Shown here in pieces: positions 6,730 to 14,800 of a stretch of 17,516 nucleotides of DNA. The notes beneath the pieces were generated by a model. It did no database searches and was not told the origin of the DNA. It was given only the letters and a program-made list of their open reading frames with translations. Position numbers and translations under genes: made by a program. The stretch spans positions 1 to 17,516 of the forward strand of contig JAUWWP010000020.1 in NCBI GenBank assembly GCA_030616835.1, in the 5' to 3' direction. Within the stretch, counting starts at the first letter, position 1. Each line of letters starts with the position of its first letter. The DNA is from Deltaproteobacteria bacterium (GTDB lineage Bacteria > Desulfobacterota > G020345765).

Positions 6730-8145
6730 ATGCCTGAGGGGAAGATCTTAGTAGTGGATGATGACCGGGTTTTTCTGGCATTCTGTTCGGATATCCTTAC
6801 CGAAGAGGGCTATGAGGTAAAGCTGGCTCCCAATGGGAATAAAGCCCTTTCTCTGATAAGAAAAGACGACTTTAACCTGGTACTCACCGACCTGATTATG
6901 CCGGATATTAATGGCCTGGCGGTTCTGGAGTGGATTAAGCAGTATAAGGCTTACATTGATGTAATTCTAATTACCGGTCAGGCCTCAGTGGAGACTGCGG
7001 TCAAAGCCCTAAAACTTGGGGCAACCGACTATTTGCGTAAGCCGCTCAACCCTGAGGAATTCAAGATAATTGTCGCTCGCTGCCTGGAGCAACGAAGGCT
7101 GTTTGAAGAGAATGAGGAGATGAAGCAGACATTAGAGATATTAGATGCCTGTCGGGCCATCTCCACCTGCTTTGAGCAGGATAAGTTATACCAGTTAACC
7201 CTTGATGCCTTCTCGAGGATGGTCAGGGGCGATTTCGGGATAGGACTTTTTTACTGTAAGGATTCCAGCTTTCCTGAGCTCAAGGCCCATAAGGGATTAA
7301 GTAAAAAGGAGGCTAAGACCTTAAGGGAGGTAATGCTCAACTCGCTTAAGCAAGATCCGGGCAAGTTGAAAAAGGAGTCGTTCCTGCAGGAGCTGAAGCC
7401 CTCCCCTCAGATTAAAAGGAAGGGCAGGGAATCTCTTTTAGCTTTGGTATCCCCGGTAAGGAATCAAGAGCGAAATATGGGAATCCTGGCGGTTTTCCGA
7501 GGAAAGGGAGGGGGGGAGTTCTCCCAGAAAGATATGAGAATGGCCACCTTTGTTGGGAAGGAGGTATCCTTTGCCCTTGAGAATGCGGTTAAATATATTG
7601 AAGCCAAGCAGCTCTCTTATATAGATGATCTGACCGAGCTTCATAACCCGCGCTATCTTGATATCGCCCTGGATAGGGAAATAAAGCGAGCCAAGCGATA
7701 CAGATTCAAGATTTCGCTGCTATTTCTCGACCTGGATTTCTTTAAGACTGTCAATGATACCTATGGACACACGATCGGAGGGAAGGTCCTGAATGAAACC
7801 GGAAAGGTTTTAGGCACTTGTGTGCGAGAAGTAGATAGTGTAGTCCGTTACGGAGGGGATGAATACACGATTATCCTGGTAGAGGCCGATTCCAAACGAG
7901 GCTTTCAGGTGGCGGAAAGAATAAGAAAGACTATTGAGTCCCATATCTTCCTGAGCGAGGAAGGTCTTAATATTAGAATGGCGACCTGTGTGGGAGTGGC
8001 CTGTTATCCCGATGATGCCAGAAATAAGGCTGATCTGCTTGATCTGGCAGATAAGGCAATGTATCGGGGCAAGGACTCAGGCAGAAATGCAGTTTACACC
8101 GCAAGTTCCCTGAAGAAGAGCAAACAGGTAGCAGGTGGGAGGTAA
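6730..8145 (+). CDS. Response regulator with GAF-like and GGDEF (nucleotide cyclase) domains
   Basis: This 471-residue cytoplasmic signalling protein begins with a receiver (1-120): D11-D12 pocket, phosphoacceptor D54, T82, K104. A helical linker (about 120-140) leads to a GAF-like sensor segment (about 140-285) and a GGDEF domain (about 297-460). Visible GGDEF parts are DDLTELHNPRYL, metal Asp D334, N342, the signature GGDEY (375-379) and an inhibitory I-site R366-xx-D369 exactly five residues before it. The usual GHxxGD motif reads GHTIGG, so G351 replaces the guanine-contacting Asp (D344 in PleD). The fold is expected to make c-di-GMP from two GTP, but specificity or activity may be changed. 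AGGGAGA precedes the ATG, and a TTGACA box lies at 6666-6671 without a clear -10. It overlaps the next gene by one base. Confidence 0.93.
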   Translation: MPEGKILVVDDDRVFLAFCSDILTEEGYEVKLAPNGNKALSLIRKDDFNLVLTDLIMPDINGLAVLEWIKQYKAYIDVILITGQASVETAVKALKLGATDYLRKPLNPEEFKIIVARCLEQRRLFEENEEMKQTLEILDACRAISTCFEQDKLYQLTLDAFSRMVRGDFGIGLFYCKDSSFPELKAHKGLSKKEAKTLREVMLNSLKQDPGKLKKESFLQELKPSPQIKRKGRESLLALVSPVRNQERNMGILAVFRGKGGGEFSQKDMRMATFVGKEVSFALENAVKYIEAKQLSYIDDLTELHNPRYLDIALDREIKRAKRYRFKISLLFLDLDFFKTVNDTYGHTIGGKVLNETGKVLGTCVREVDSVVRYGGDEYTIILVEADSKRGFQVAERIRKTIESHIFLSEEGLNIRMATCVGVACYPDDARNKADLLDLADKAMYRGKDSGRNAVYTASSLKKSKQVAGGR

Positions 8146-9485
8146 TGGCAAGACCGTTAGCAGACAGTGAGTTGACCACCCGGGTGGTTGAAGAGGGGAG
8201 AGGGCCGAGGACCCTAATTTTCAAGCGAAGCAAGCTGATGGTTATTGAGGGGAAGGATAGGAATAAGGAACTGGAATTGGTCCAGCCAACCCTCCGGGTA
8301 GGAACCTGGGAGGATAATGATCTGGTTCTTACCGATGACACCGTCTCCCGGCATCATCTGGTGATCATTGAGCAGAAAAATGGCTATTTACTTAAGGACC
8401 TGGGTAGCACTAATGGCACCTGGGTGGAAGGGGTAAGGGTTCGGGAGGCCTTTTTAAAAGCTGGTTCGATCATCCGGCTCGGTAAGACCGCGATTAAGTT
8501 CCTTCCCCAGGAGGAGAAGGTAAGGATCTTGCCCAGCGAACAATCTTCTTTTGGGGAGCTCTATGGTAATACCCTGGAGATGCGGGAGATCTTTGCTATT
8601 CTGGAAAAGGTAGCCCCGAGTGAAGTTACCGTAGTCTTAGAAGGAGAGACCGGAACCGGGAAGGAATTGATGGCTCAGGCTATTCATAACCGAAGTAACA
8701 GGGCCAAAGGTCCTTTTGCTGTTTTTGATTGTGGCGCGGTGGCAGCTAATCTTATTGAGAGCGAGCTTTTCGGGCATGAGAAAGGGGCCTTCACCGGGGC
8801 AGCCTCTCGGCGAATAGGTGCCTTTGAACAGGCTAACGGGGGGACTATCTTCATCGATGAGATTGGAGAGCTGAAACCGGAGCTTCAGCCGAAGTTTCTC
8901 CGAGTTCTGGAACAGCGGGAACTCCGAAGGGTAGGGGGAGAGGGGCTGACTAAAATTGATGTTAGAATAATAGTTGCCACTAACAGGAACTTAGAAGAAA
9001 TGGTTAGGGAGAGGATGTTCCGGGAAGATCTGTTCTTTCGTCTCTCCGTGGTTCGGATAACCATCCCGCCTCTGCGCAAAAGGAAGGAGGATATTCCTGA
9101 CCTGGTTGACAGTCTCCTGCGCGAGTGTTCTTCGGGCAAGGAGTTAAAGATTAAAGGTGTTTCCCGGGAGGCCCTGGAGATCCTGAAGGCCCATGATTGG
9201 CCGGGCAATATCCGGGAGCTCAGGAATGTGATTGAGAGGTCGCTAACTTTCGCCGAGGGACCTCATCTTGAGCCCCGGGATCTGGTTGCTCTTCCCACTG
9301 CGAATAAAAAAAGCACAACCGGTGCCCTCTCCCCCCTTATCGGGCATTCGCTTGAGGAGATTGAACGGATGGCAATCATCCAGACTCTAAAAGCAAACGA
9401 TTGGAACAAAAGCGAGACCGCCCGGGTTCTGGGAATCGCCCCCTCCACCCTTTACGAAAAGATAAAGAAGTATCGATTGAGCTAA
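8145..9485 (+). CDS. FHA-domain sigma-54-dependent transcriptional activator
   Basis: This 446-residue enhancer-binding protein has an FHA domain (about 45-120: RVGTWEDNDLVL, SRHH at 69-72, GSTNGT at 87-92), which binds phosphothreonine peptides. The AAA+ domain (about 140-370) has Walker A GETGTGKE (167-174), the sigma-54 contact loop GAFTGA (214-219), Walker B TIFIDEIG and WPGNIREL (352-359). A Fis-type helix-turn-helix (about 420-446: NKSETARVLGIAPSTLYEKIKKY) closes the protein. All ATPase and sigma-54 motifs look intact. There is no receiver, so control probably comes through Ser/Thr phosphorylation of a partner. The stop/start TAATG shared with the GGDEF gene implies translational coupling and a joint task. 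I saw no convincing -24/-12 promoter in the window, so its targets are unknown. Confidence 0.95.
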   Translation: MARPLADSELTTRVVEEGRGPRTLIFKRSKLMVIEGKDRNKELELVQPTLRVGTWEDNDLVLTDDTVSRHHLVIIEQKNGYLLKDLGSTNGTWVEGVRVREAFLKAGSIIRLGKTAIKFLPQEEKVRILPSEQSSFGELYGNTLEMREIFAILEKVAPSEVTVVLEGETGTGKELMAQAIHNRSNRAKGPFAVFDCGAVAANLIESELFGHEKGAFTGAASRRIGAFEQANGGTIFIDEIGELKPELQPKFLRVLEQRELRRVGGEGLTKIDVRIIVATNRNLEEMVRERMFREDLFFRLSVVRITIPPLRKRKEDIPDLVDSLLRECSSGKELKIKGVSREALEILKAHDWPGNIRELRNVIERSLTFAEGPHLEPRDLVALPTANKKSTTGALSPLIGHSLEEIERMAIIQTLKANDWNKSETARVLGIAPSTLYEKIKKYRLS

Positions 9486-9738
9486 ATTTTTGATTTTTTT
9501 CTGTTCTCTTTTCCTATTTTCTCCCTTTCTGAAGTTTCCTTAAAAATCATTCAATCCGCCACCGGCGAACTATACTGGATAGGCGCTGCTTTCCAACCTC
9601 GGTATTTAAAATTTATCTTTTACACCATTTTGACCTTCCTGAAGTTTCATAAATATTCTTATATTTATAGTCTAACTGATTGAAAAGATTAAAAAATAAA
9701 ATATGCTTATCTTTCAAGTAAATTTTGAGGGAACTCCA
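9486..9738. other. AT-rich gap with one short direct repeat, no gene seen
   Basis: No credible coding region or terminator hairpin follows the sigma-54 activator gene. A 15-bp word, CCTTYCTGAAGTTTC, occurs at 9524-9538 and 9634-9648 (14 of 15 identical). A small hairpin, CGCC-acc-GGCG, lies near 9560. Confidence 0.6.
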
Positions 9739-9921
9739 ATATCCAAGAAGCTTGTCCTGAGCCCCGCGGCCTCGCTTCCTTCGGCTTTGCTCAGGATAAA
9801 CGGGATAAACTCCGTCGAAGGGAGTGTGCTGCAAGGAGCAGGGAATGGTGAGAAATTTTTTGCTGAGAAAAATTGTTCTGTTGAGGAAATGATAAAGAAT
9901 TAGTTATGGAACTATGTCCCC
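9739..9921. repeat. Long direct repeat, copy A (183 bp), left of the toxin-like pair
   Basis: The stretch starting ATATCCAAG and ending in GTTATGGAACTATGTCCCC recurs at 10784-10942. The copies differ by scattered substitutions and a 24-bp segment present only here. The left part is the dispersed TGTCCTGAGC...GTCGAAGG repeat. The right part keeps a matching reading frame in both copies, ending in SVEEMIKN before TAG, which looks like the 3' end of a lost gene, perhaps of a mobile element. Confidence 0.85.
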
Positions 9922-9978
9922 TAATTTATGCGGTTACCCTGTCAAGGGCTGCCCCCTTTTTCCCGCTATTCCCGTGCA

Positions 9979-10025
9979 GGCTTCGAGGACGGTTGTGGAA
10001 GACAGCCGTCAGGTTGGCTGAAGCC
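9979..10025. repeat. Nested hairpin element next to the DUF2283 gene
   Basis: An outer stem, GGCTTC (9979-9984) with GAAGCC (10020-10025), encloses an inner 9-bp stem, GACGGTTGT (9988-9996) with ACAGCCGTC (10002-10010), that has one G-U pair. A G-rich tract (two runs of six G, 10047-10059) follows just after the 3' end of the DUF2283 gene on the other strand. Possible REP-like or structured repeat. Confidence 0.5.
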
Positions 10026-10060
10026 CGCCCGTAGAATACTGCCGTTGGGGGGTGGGGGGA

Positions 10061-10309
10061 TTACGCCCCAGCATAAGATATATTTTCGATTCTCAAAGGA
10101 AGGGGTTTAGTCTTGGTATTGGAAAATCTTTTTTCAAAATCCATTATCATTATTCCATTCGGTCTTTTGGTCTCTGGATTCAGGCGGACAAAAATACCTT
10201 CCTCTACCTCTTCATCGATTCCTTCCTTTGGTTCTCCTATGGATAAATAAAGTATATCCGATATTTTATCGTAGGAAAAGACTAATCCCTCATTTGTGTT
10301 TTTCTCCAT
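10061..10309 (-). CDS. DUF2283-family protein, probable antitoxin-like partner
   Basis: This 82-residue protein has the DUF2283 pattern: FSYDKISDILYLSIG at the front (the family's Y-D-x-x-x-D-x-L-Y/I core), an acidic middle (EEVEEGIFVRLN), then a PNGIMIMDFEKRF strand. The family has no settled biochemical role. It is often found beside small nuclease-like toxin genes, and here it follows such a gene on the same strand. AGGAGTG lies about 9 bases before the ATG. If the upstream gene were read past its TAA, it would overlap this gene's start by 26 bases, as in a tight operon. The gene itself looks intact. Confidence 0.75.
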   Translation of the reverse strand: MEKNTNEGLVFSYDKISDILYLSIGEPKEGIDEEVEEGIFVRLNPETKRPNGIMIMDFEKRFSNTKTKPLPLRIENISYAGA

Positions 10310-10590
10310 AATATCACTCCTCTTTTCACCTTATCGGTGGTTAAGGTTGTTTTAATCTTTTTTTCTTATGTCTGGACTACTACCACTCTGAATAGATGAT
10401 CAATTTTCTTGTAATAAAGATTGCTATTCTCATCCCAACTGCTTCTTGCAATCAAATCAGGATTTTTTAGAATAGTCTCAATTGTTTTTAAATTTCTTAT
10501 TTCGGGGTGATATTTTCTTATGTGCTTCCAAACCTCATTATGAAGGGCAAATTTATTTCCATCTTTATCAGAGAACTTTTTTAGTGTCAT
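10282..10590 (-). pseudogene. Toxin-like gene (PBECR/DUF4258-like) interrupted by an in-frame TAA
   Basis: The first open part (10366-10590) gives 74 residues, including HIRKYHPEI, ETILKNPDLI, NLYYKK and FRVVVV. These are typical of small phage Barnase-EndoU-ColicinE5-RelE-like (PBECR/DUF4258-type) nuclease-fold proteins. The frame stops at TAA (10366-10368), but the same frame continues with KIKTTLTTDKVKRGVILW and ends at TAG (10282-10284). In this family the last strand normally reads like VVV...ITAYxTDKIKxGxxxW, so the missing C-terminus is present beyond the stop. I therefore read it as a nonsense-inactivated gene; a sequencing error or readthrough are alternatives. The start ATG lies only a few bases past the promoter's predicted transcription start. 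Family naming is from memory of the pattern. Confidence 0.6.
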
Positions 10591-10598
10591 TTAATAGC

Positions 10599-10626
10599 AT
10601 TATACCGTTTTCCCAATATTAGGCAA
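10599..10626 (-). promoter_or_regulatory. Promoter of the toxin-like/DUF2283 pair, near-leaderless
   Basis: On the minus strand, TTGCCT (10621-10626, 4 of 6 matches) is followed by a 16-bp spacer and a perfect TATAAT (10599-10604). Transcription would begin at about 10592, only 2-3 nt before the ATG at 10590, and no Shine-Dalgarno is seen. The mRNA may be leaderless. Confidence 0.5.
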
Positions 10627-10783
10627 GCAAATTTTCTAAGGAGTAAGCATCCAGCAAATAAGGGACAGGCTACATTTTGGAGGGGCATTCCTTTAACAAA
10701 AGATAGACCGATAAGATAAATAATTGAATAAATCGTAGCCAAAATTTCCCATGTCAAGGGCTGACCTCATTTCCTGCCTGCGC

Positions 10784-10942
10784 ATATCCAAGCAGCTTGT
10801 CCTGAGCCCCGCGGCCTCGCTCGGGATAAACTCCGTCGAAGGGAGTGTGCTGCGAGGAGTAGGGAAGGGCGAGAAATTGTTTGCTGAGAGAGGTTGGTCT
10901 GTTGAGGAAATGATAAAGAATTAGTTATGGAACTACGTCCCC
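10784..10942. repeat. Long direct repeat, copy B (159 bp), right of the toxin-like pair
   Basis: This is the counterpart of 9739-9921 in the same orientation, lacking 24 bp of the left part. The shared frame ends GEKLFAERGWSVEEMIKN before TAG (copy A: GEKFFAEKNCSVEEMIKN). A second shared word, TGTCAAGGGCTG, occurs after copy A (9940-9951) and before copy B (10752-10763). No gene is evident between 10627 and 10783. Confidence 0.85.
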
Positions 10943-10943
10943 C

Positions 10944-11149
10944 TTTTTACGGCGTTGTGTCAAGATTCAAGAACCGACCCCAAATGACACTTTTTACGGC
11001 GTTGTGTCAAGATTCAACAGGCTGACCGAGAATAGTGATTTTTCAAAAACCCGATCTCCTAACCCCGCATAAATAAAGGACTTTATTTTTCAGAAATGTC
11101 CGAAATTTGAATTCTCGGTCAGCCTGTCAAGAACCGACCCCAAATGACA
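10944..11149. repeat. Tandem 47-bp repeat, second copy split by an insertion
   Basis: Unit 1 is 10944-10990, starting TTTTTACGGCGTTG and ending CCCCAAATGACAC. Unit 2 starts identically at 10991, is interrupted after 11017, and resumes at 11131 with GAACCGACCCCAAATGACA to 11149. Outside the insertion the two units match base for base up to the last position. Confidence 0.9.
11018..11126. mobile_element. 109-bp MITE-like element with a TCAA target duplication
   Basis: Perfect 16-bp terminal inverted repeats, CAGGCTGACCGAGAAT (11018-11033) and its complement (11111-11126), bound a non-coding element. TCAA flanks it on both sides (11014-11017 and 11127-11130). Removing the element and one TCAA restores exactly the sequence of the neighbouring 47-bp unit, which serves as the empty site. 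Inside is a hairpin, AAATAAAG-GA-CTTTATTT (11071-11088). It has no transposase gene, so it would be moved in trans. No second copy is in the window. Confidence 0.85.
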
Positions 11150-11157
11150 AACTTTCC

Positions 11158-11739
11158 TTATTTCAAATGCTCATCTATTATTTCATCTATATATTCATAT
11201 AGATCCTTATCGTATTCGTCCTCAAAATCCATAAATTCAATCCCCATAACATCTTCTCCATAATTCTCAACCCTTTCCCTGATATAAGCAACCCTCCCGA
11301 TAACCTTAACTTCCTTATTTTTCTTGGGAAGCGGTATGGTAAGATGGACTGTCGTGTTTAAAGGCAGGTATTTATCCGTCCTGATAAAAATTCCTCCCCT
11401 GCTTATGTTTTCTGCATATTTGTATCCAGATATACCAGCATCTTTAACCTGAACCTGTATTTTTGTATCAATCCTCGGGTATTTTCTCCTCTTTGGTATC
11501 CCGGAGATAACCTGGGTGAGGTCTTTCTCCAATCTGCTCCCTTTCTTCTTTAGAATTTTCTCAACACCTAACAGGCTCTCCTCAGTATTCACCGTAATGG
11601 ATAAAATATGGTCTTTGGCTATTTGGAAATAATTCATCCCGCTAACCGGGACGGGAAATTTGAACCTCTTCCGGATGAGCCTCAGGGCCTCCATGGCATC
11701 GCTTAGTTCACTAAACTTAAAAATCAAATCCCTTTCCAT
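11158..11739 (-). CDS. PilZ-domain protein, candidate c-di-GMP receptor
   Basis: This 193-residue soluble protein has an unassigned N-terminal half (1-80) and a PilZ domain (about 82-180). Both c-di-GMP-binding motifs are intact: R85-K-Y-P-R89 (RxxxR) and N111-I-S-R-G-G116 (the D/NxSxxG motif). The C-terminal strand pattern VIGRVAYIRE...MGIEFMDF also fits. Such proteins change the behaviour of pili, flagella, secretion or polysaccharide systems on binding c-di-GMP. GGAGGATATT precedes the ATG. It lies 80 bp after the giant lipoprotein gene on the same strand and may be the last gene of that transcript; an independent promoter is not clear. A GGDEF gene 3 kb away could supply the ligand, which is inference. 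Confidence 0.92.
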   Translation of the reverse strand: MERDLIFKFSELSDAMEALRLIRKRFKFPVPVSGMNYFQIAKDHILSITVNTEESLLGVEKILKKKGSRLEKDLTQVISGIPKRRKYPRIDTKIQVQVKDAGISGYKYAENISRGGIFIRTDKYLPLNTTVHLTIPLPKKNKEVKVIGRVAYIRERVENYGEDVMGIEFMDFEDEYDKDLYEYIDEIIDEHLK

Positions 11740-11819
11740 AATAATATCCTCCTTTATTTATACTTATGTCTAATAAAGCCCTGGATAGTAAGGATTTTAA
11801 TTCGTTTTTCTATATTGAA

Positions 11820-14800
11820 TTAATTCCCGCTCACCGCCACGTCATCGATATACCAGCCATCTCCCACGAACGCTCCGTCAGTTTTCAAGCGGAAGCGAAG
11901 ATAAACCGTGGGATTCCCATCGTAGGCACTTAAATCCACTACCTCCTCTCTCCAGTTCACCAATTGCGAGTAGCTCCTCAAGGTGTCCCAAACCACCCCA
12001 TCTATGGATGCCTCCAGGTAGCCAAAGTCGCTGCTTAAGTAATTATTCTTTATATCGTAGTGGTGCCAGAAGTAAAGGATAAAGGTAGTTAGCCCTGAGC
12101 CGCTGAAATCAATAGAGATGGAGGTAAGGGGAATATCGAGCCCATTGAGATAATTCCCACCGGGGCTATCTGTCCAGCAATTGGTCGGGCTGTGATAATC
12201 AGTAGTTATCAGATCCCACGGGGAATCCCAGGACCACTTTGCCTTTCCGCTCTCCATATCGTCGCTGAAAAGGATCTGGGGGTCTTCGGTCCTGAAATTC
12301 CAGATGGCAGAGGCCTTCATCATATTCCCGGCCATATCCGTTACCCCTTCTATCCTCACGGTATATATGGTATTGAAATCCAGGGAGGAATAAGGGGTGA
12401 AAGTAGCGGTCGCTGTGGAGGGATTATAGGTTACCTCCCCTAATATGGGAACACCACCAACCATTACCCGGAAGGTATTTTTATTTAATGTTGTCGGGTC
12501 TACCTGCTCGTTGAACACCGCAGTGATGGTGGTGGTTACCGGGACCCCCTTTTCCCCGCCCGTTGGGGTCTTGCTTATCACTGTCGGGGAGGTAGCATCC
12601 AACTTGTCCCCGGTGGTGAAGGACCAGTTATAGGAGCAGGGATTCCCGCTCAGATCCTCTACCCCATTTATCGTCACTGTATAAGCGGTATCGGGATCCA
12701 GGTCCGCCTCGGGATAATAAAATATTATGCTCTTGCTTGGTCTATCATATACCACAATCCCGGTTACCCCGCCGCTTACTGTAAATGTGGAGTTATCTAC
12801 CGTGGAGGGATTCACAAATTTATTAAAGGCAGCGCTGATAAAGGTATTCAGCCTCACATTGATAGCTCCATCTGCCGGGTATTCATTGATGACCAGCAGG
12901 GGTGAGGAATCTCCAGTGGAGCCAGTGGTAAATGCAAATGAGTAATCCTCTTCTAATCTACCCCCACTCAGGCTCTCTAAACTAGTGGTTATAGTAGCCC
13001 TAAAATTGGCAGTGGCGGTAAGAGGGGAGTCGGGGGTAAATACAGCCGAGCGGGTAGCCGGGTCAGAGCTCACCGTCCCGGTAATACTCACTGGATTTTC
13101 CCCATCAGAGACATCATAAAGGTAGAAGGTAGTGGTATCTAAGGTGGACTCATTTAGGGGCTGATTGAATGCGGCAATTATCTTAATATCAATAGGCACA
13201 TCCTCAGCGCCATCCAGAGGGGTGGTGGTAAGAACCTGTAAGATGTCCTCCTCCACATCAAAGGGGTTGCTGGTGGCGCTCTTTACTCCACTGGTTATAG
13301 TAATGGTATCGTTGGCATAGGTGCTTGAGATATTTACAACTATTTCCAGCAATCCACTGGAGAAGTTCCCAGTTGCAGGGGATATGCTTCCGGATAGGTC
13401 GCTTATGAGAGCAGCCACATTGTAATTGGAAACCAGCTCCCCGCAGGCATTTAGGGCTTCCACTGTGATGGTGAAGGCTTGACTTACAATCTGGGGGGTA
13501 GGTATGAAATGAAAGAGGAAGTGGTCTACCCCGGGTGCTCCGCTGGGGTTGACATTGAATTGGTTGCTCCCACCGGTATGCCCGGCTCCATCGTCAACGC
13601 TGATAATATCGTCTGGGTAATTCGTGCAGATAGCTACCTCTCCGGTCCAAACCCCGTCGATAAAATTCCCGCTCAGGGCTGGTGAGATGCTTTCCGATAG
13701 GTCGGAGATATAAACCACCCCATCAAAGGTGATTACCGTCTGGCCGCTGGCATCCTTGGCAGTAATGGTAATGGTGAAAGGGGTTACCGCCTGCTTTGGG
13801 CTGGAGATATTGCTTATCTCAAAATGGTCTAACACCCCTATGGATATCACATCAAAGGAATTGCTTACTCCGCTTATCGGCCCATCGGTAGCGGTAATGG
13901 CCACTCCTGCCGTAGCCGATGATATGGTCACATCCCCGAACCATACCCCGGAAGAAAATCCCCCGGTGGTGGATGTTGGGGAAATAGTTACAGTAGAATC
14001 GCTCAGGTCAGCAGCTCCAGAATAATCTGCCTTCACATTATTATCCTGGTCATAGGCGTTGATGGTAATCAGGAATGGTGTCCCCGCAGCCTGATCGGAG
14101 AGTGGGTCAAAGGTGAAGTGGTCGAGGGCTCCCGGCACTACATCAAATGCGTTGCTGGTCCCGCTCTTTGCAGGGTCTTCGGTATCAGCGGCAGTTATAG
14201 TTACATCTGCCTGGGCGGTGATAATGGTCACATCCCCGCTCCATACCCCGGCAGAAAAAGCACCGGTAATATTTGGGTTAATGGTGCCGGTGGTGTCAGT
14301 TAAGTCTGCGGTCCCGGTATAGTTTATCACCGTATTATTAAAGGAATCCCGGGCATAAATAGTTATGCCGAAGGGTATGCCTGCGGTCTGGGGGGAGCTG
14401 ATGGTTGTAAACACGAAATGGTCAAGGGGGCCTACCACTCTAACCGATATAACCGAATCACTCCCGATATTACTGCAGTTATCTGTTCCCGTGGCGGCAA
14501 TAGTTATCTGAGGAGGAGTAACCCCTGCCAGAGCCACCGACCAGTTACCCCCGGCATCCACCACGGACGACTCATTGTGCCCCTGCTCAGAAGTAACCGT
14601 TACCGTGGTTATGTCAGTATCCGCAGTTCCGCTGACCGTTACCTCGCCGGCAATTATGGTTACTCCGTTCACTGGAGAGGTAATACTTACCACCGCCTGA
14701 TCATCATAGGAATAAGTTCCGGGTAGGCTGACAGGTTCAGCAGCGGGCGTTGGTGTTACCGTCACCTCAGTATAATCCCCACCCGGAGCATTGACCACGA

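Noticed and set aside
9613..9903. Open frames on both strands around 9613-9903
   Set aside because: They run through the dispersed repeat (giving words such as PEQSRR) and AT-rich DNA, and have no family likeness. Only the SVEEMIKN end is shared with copy B, as a remnant.
10366..10368. Alternative genetic code reading TAA as sense
   Set aside because: TAA is used as a normal stop by other genes in the window (for example the adenine deaminase and GGDEF genes).
10944..11149. CRISPR array
   Set aside because: There are only two repeat units, directly adjacent with no spacers, and the interruption is a terminal-inverted-repeat element.
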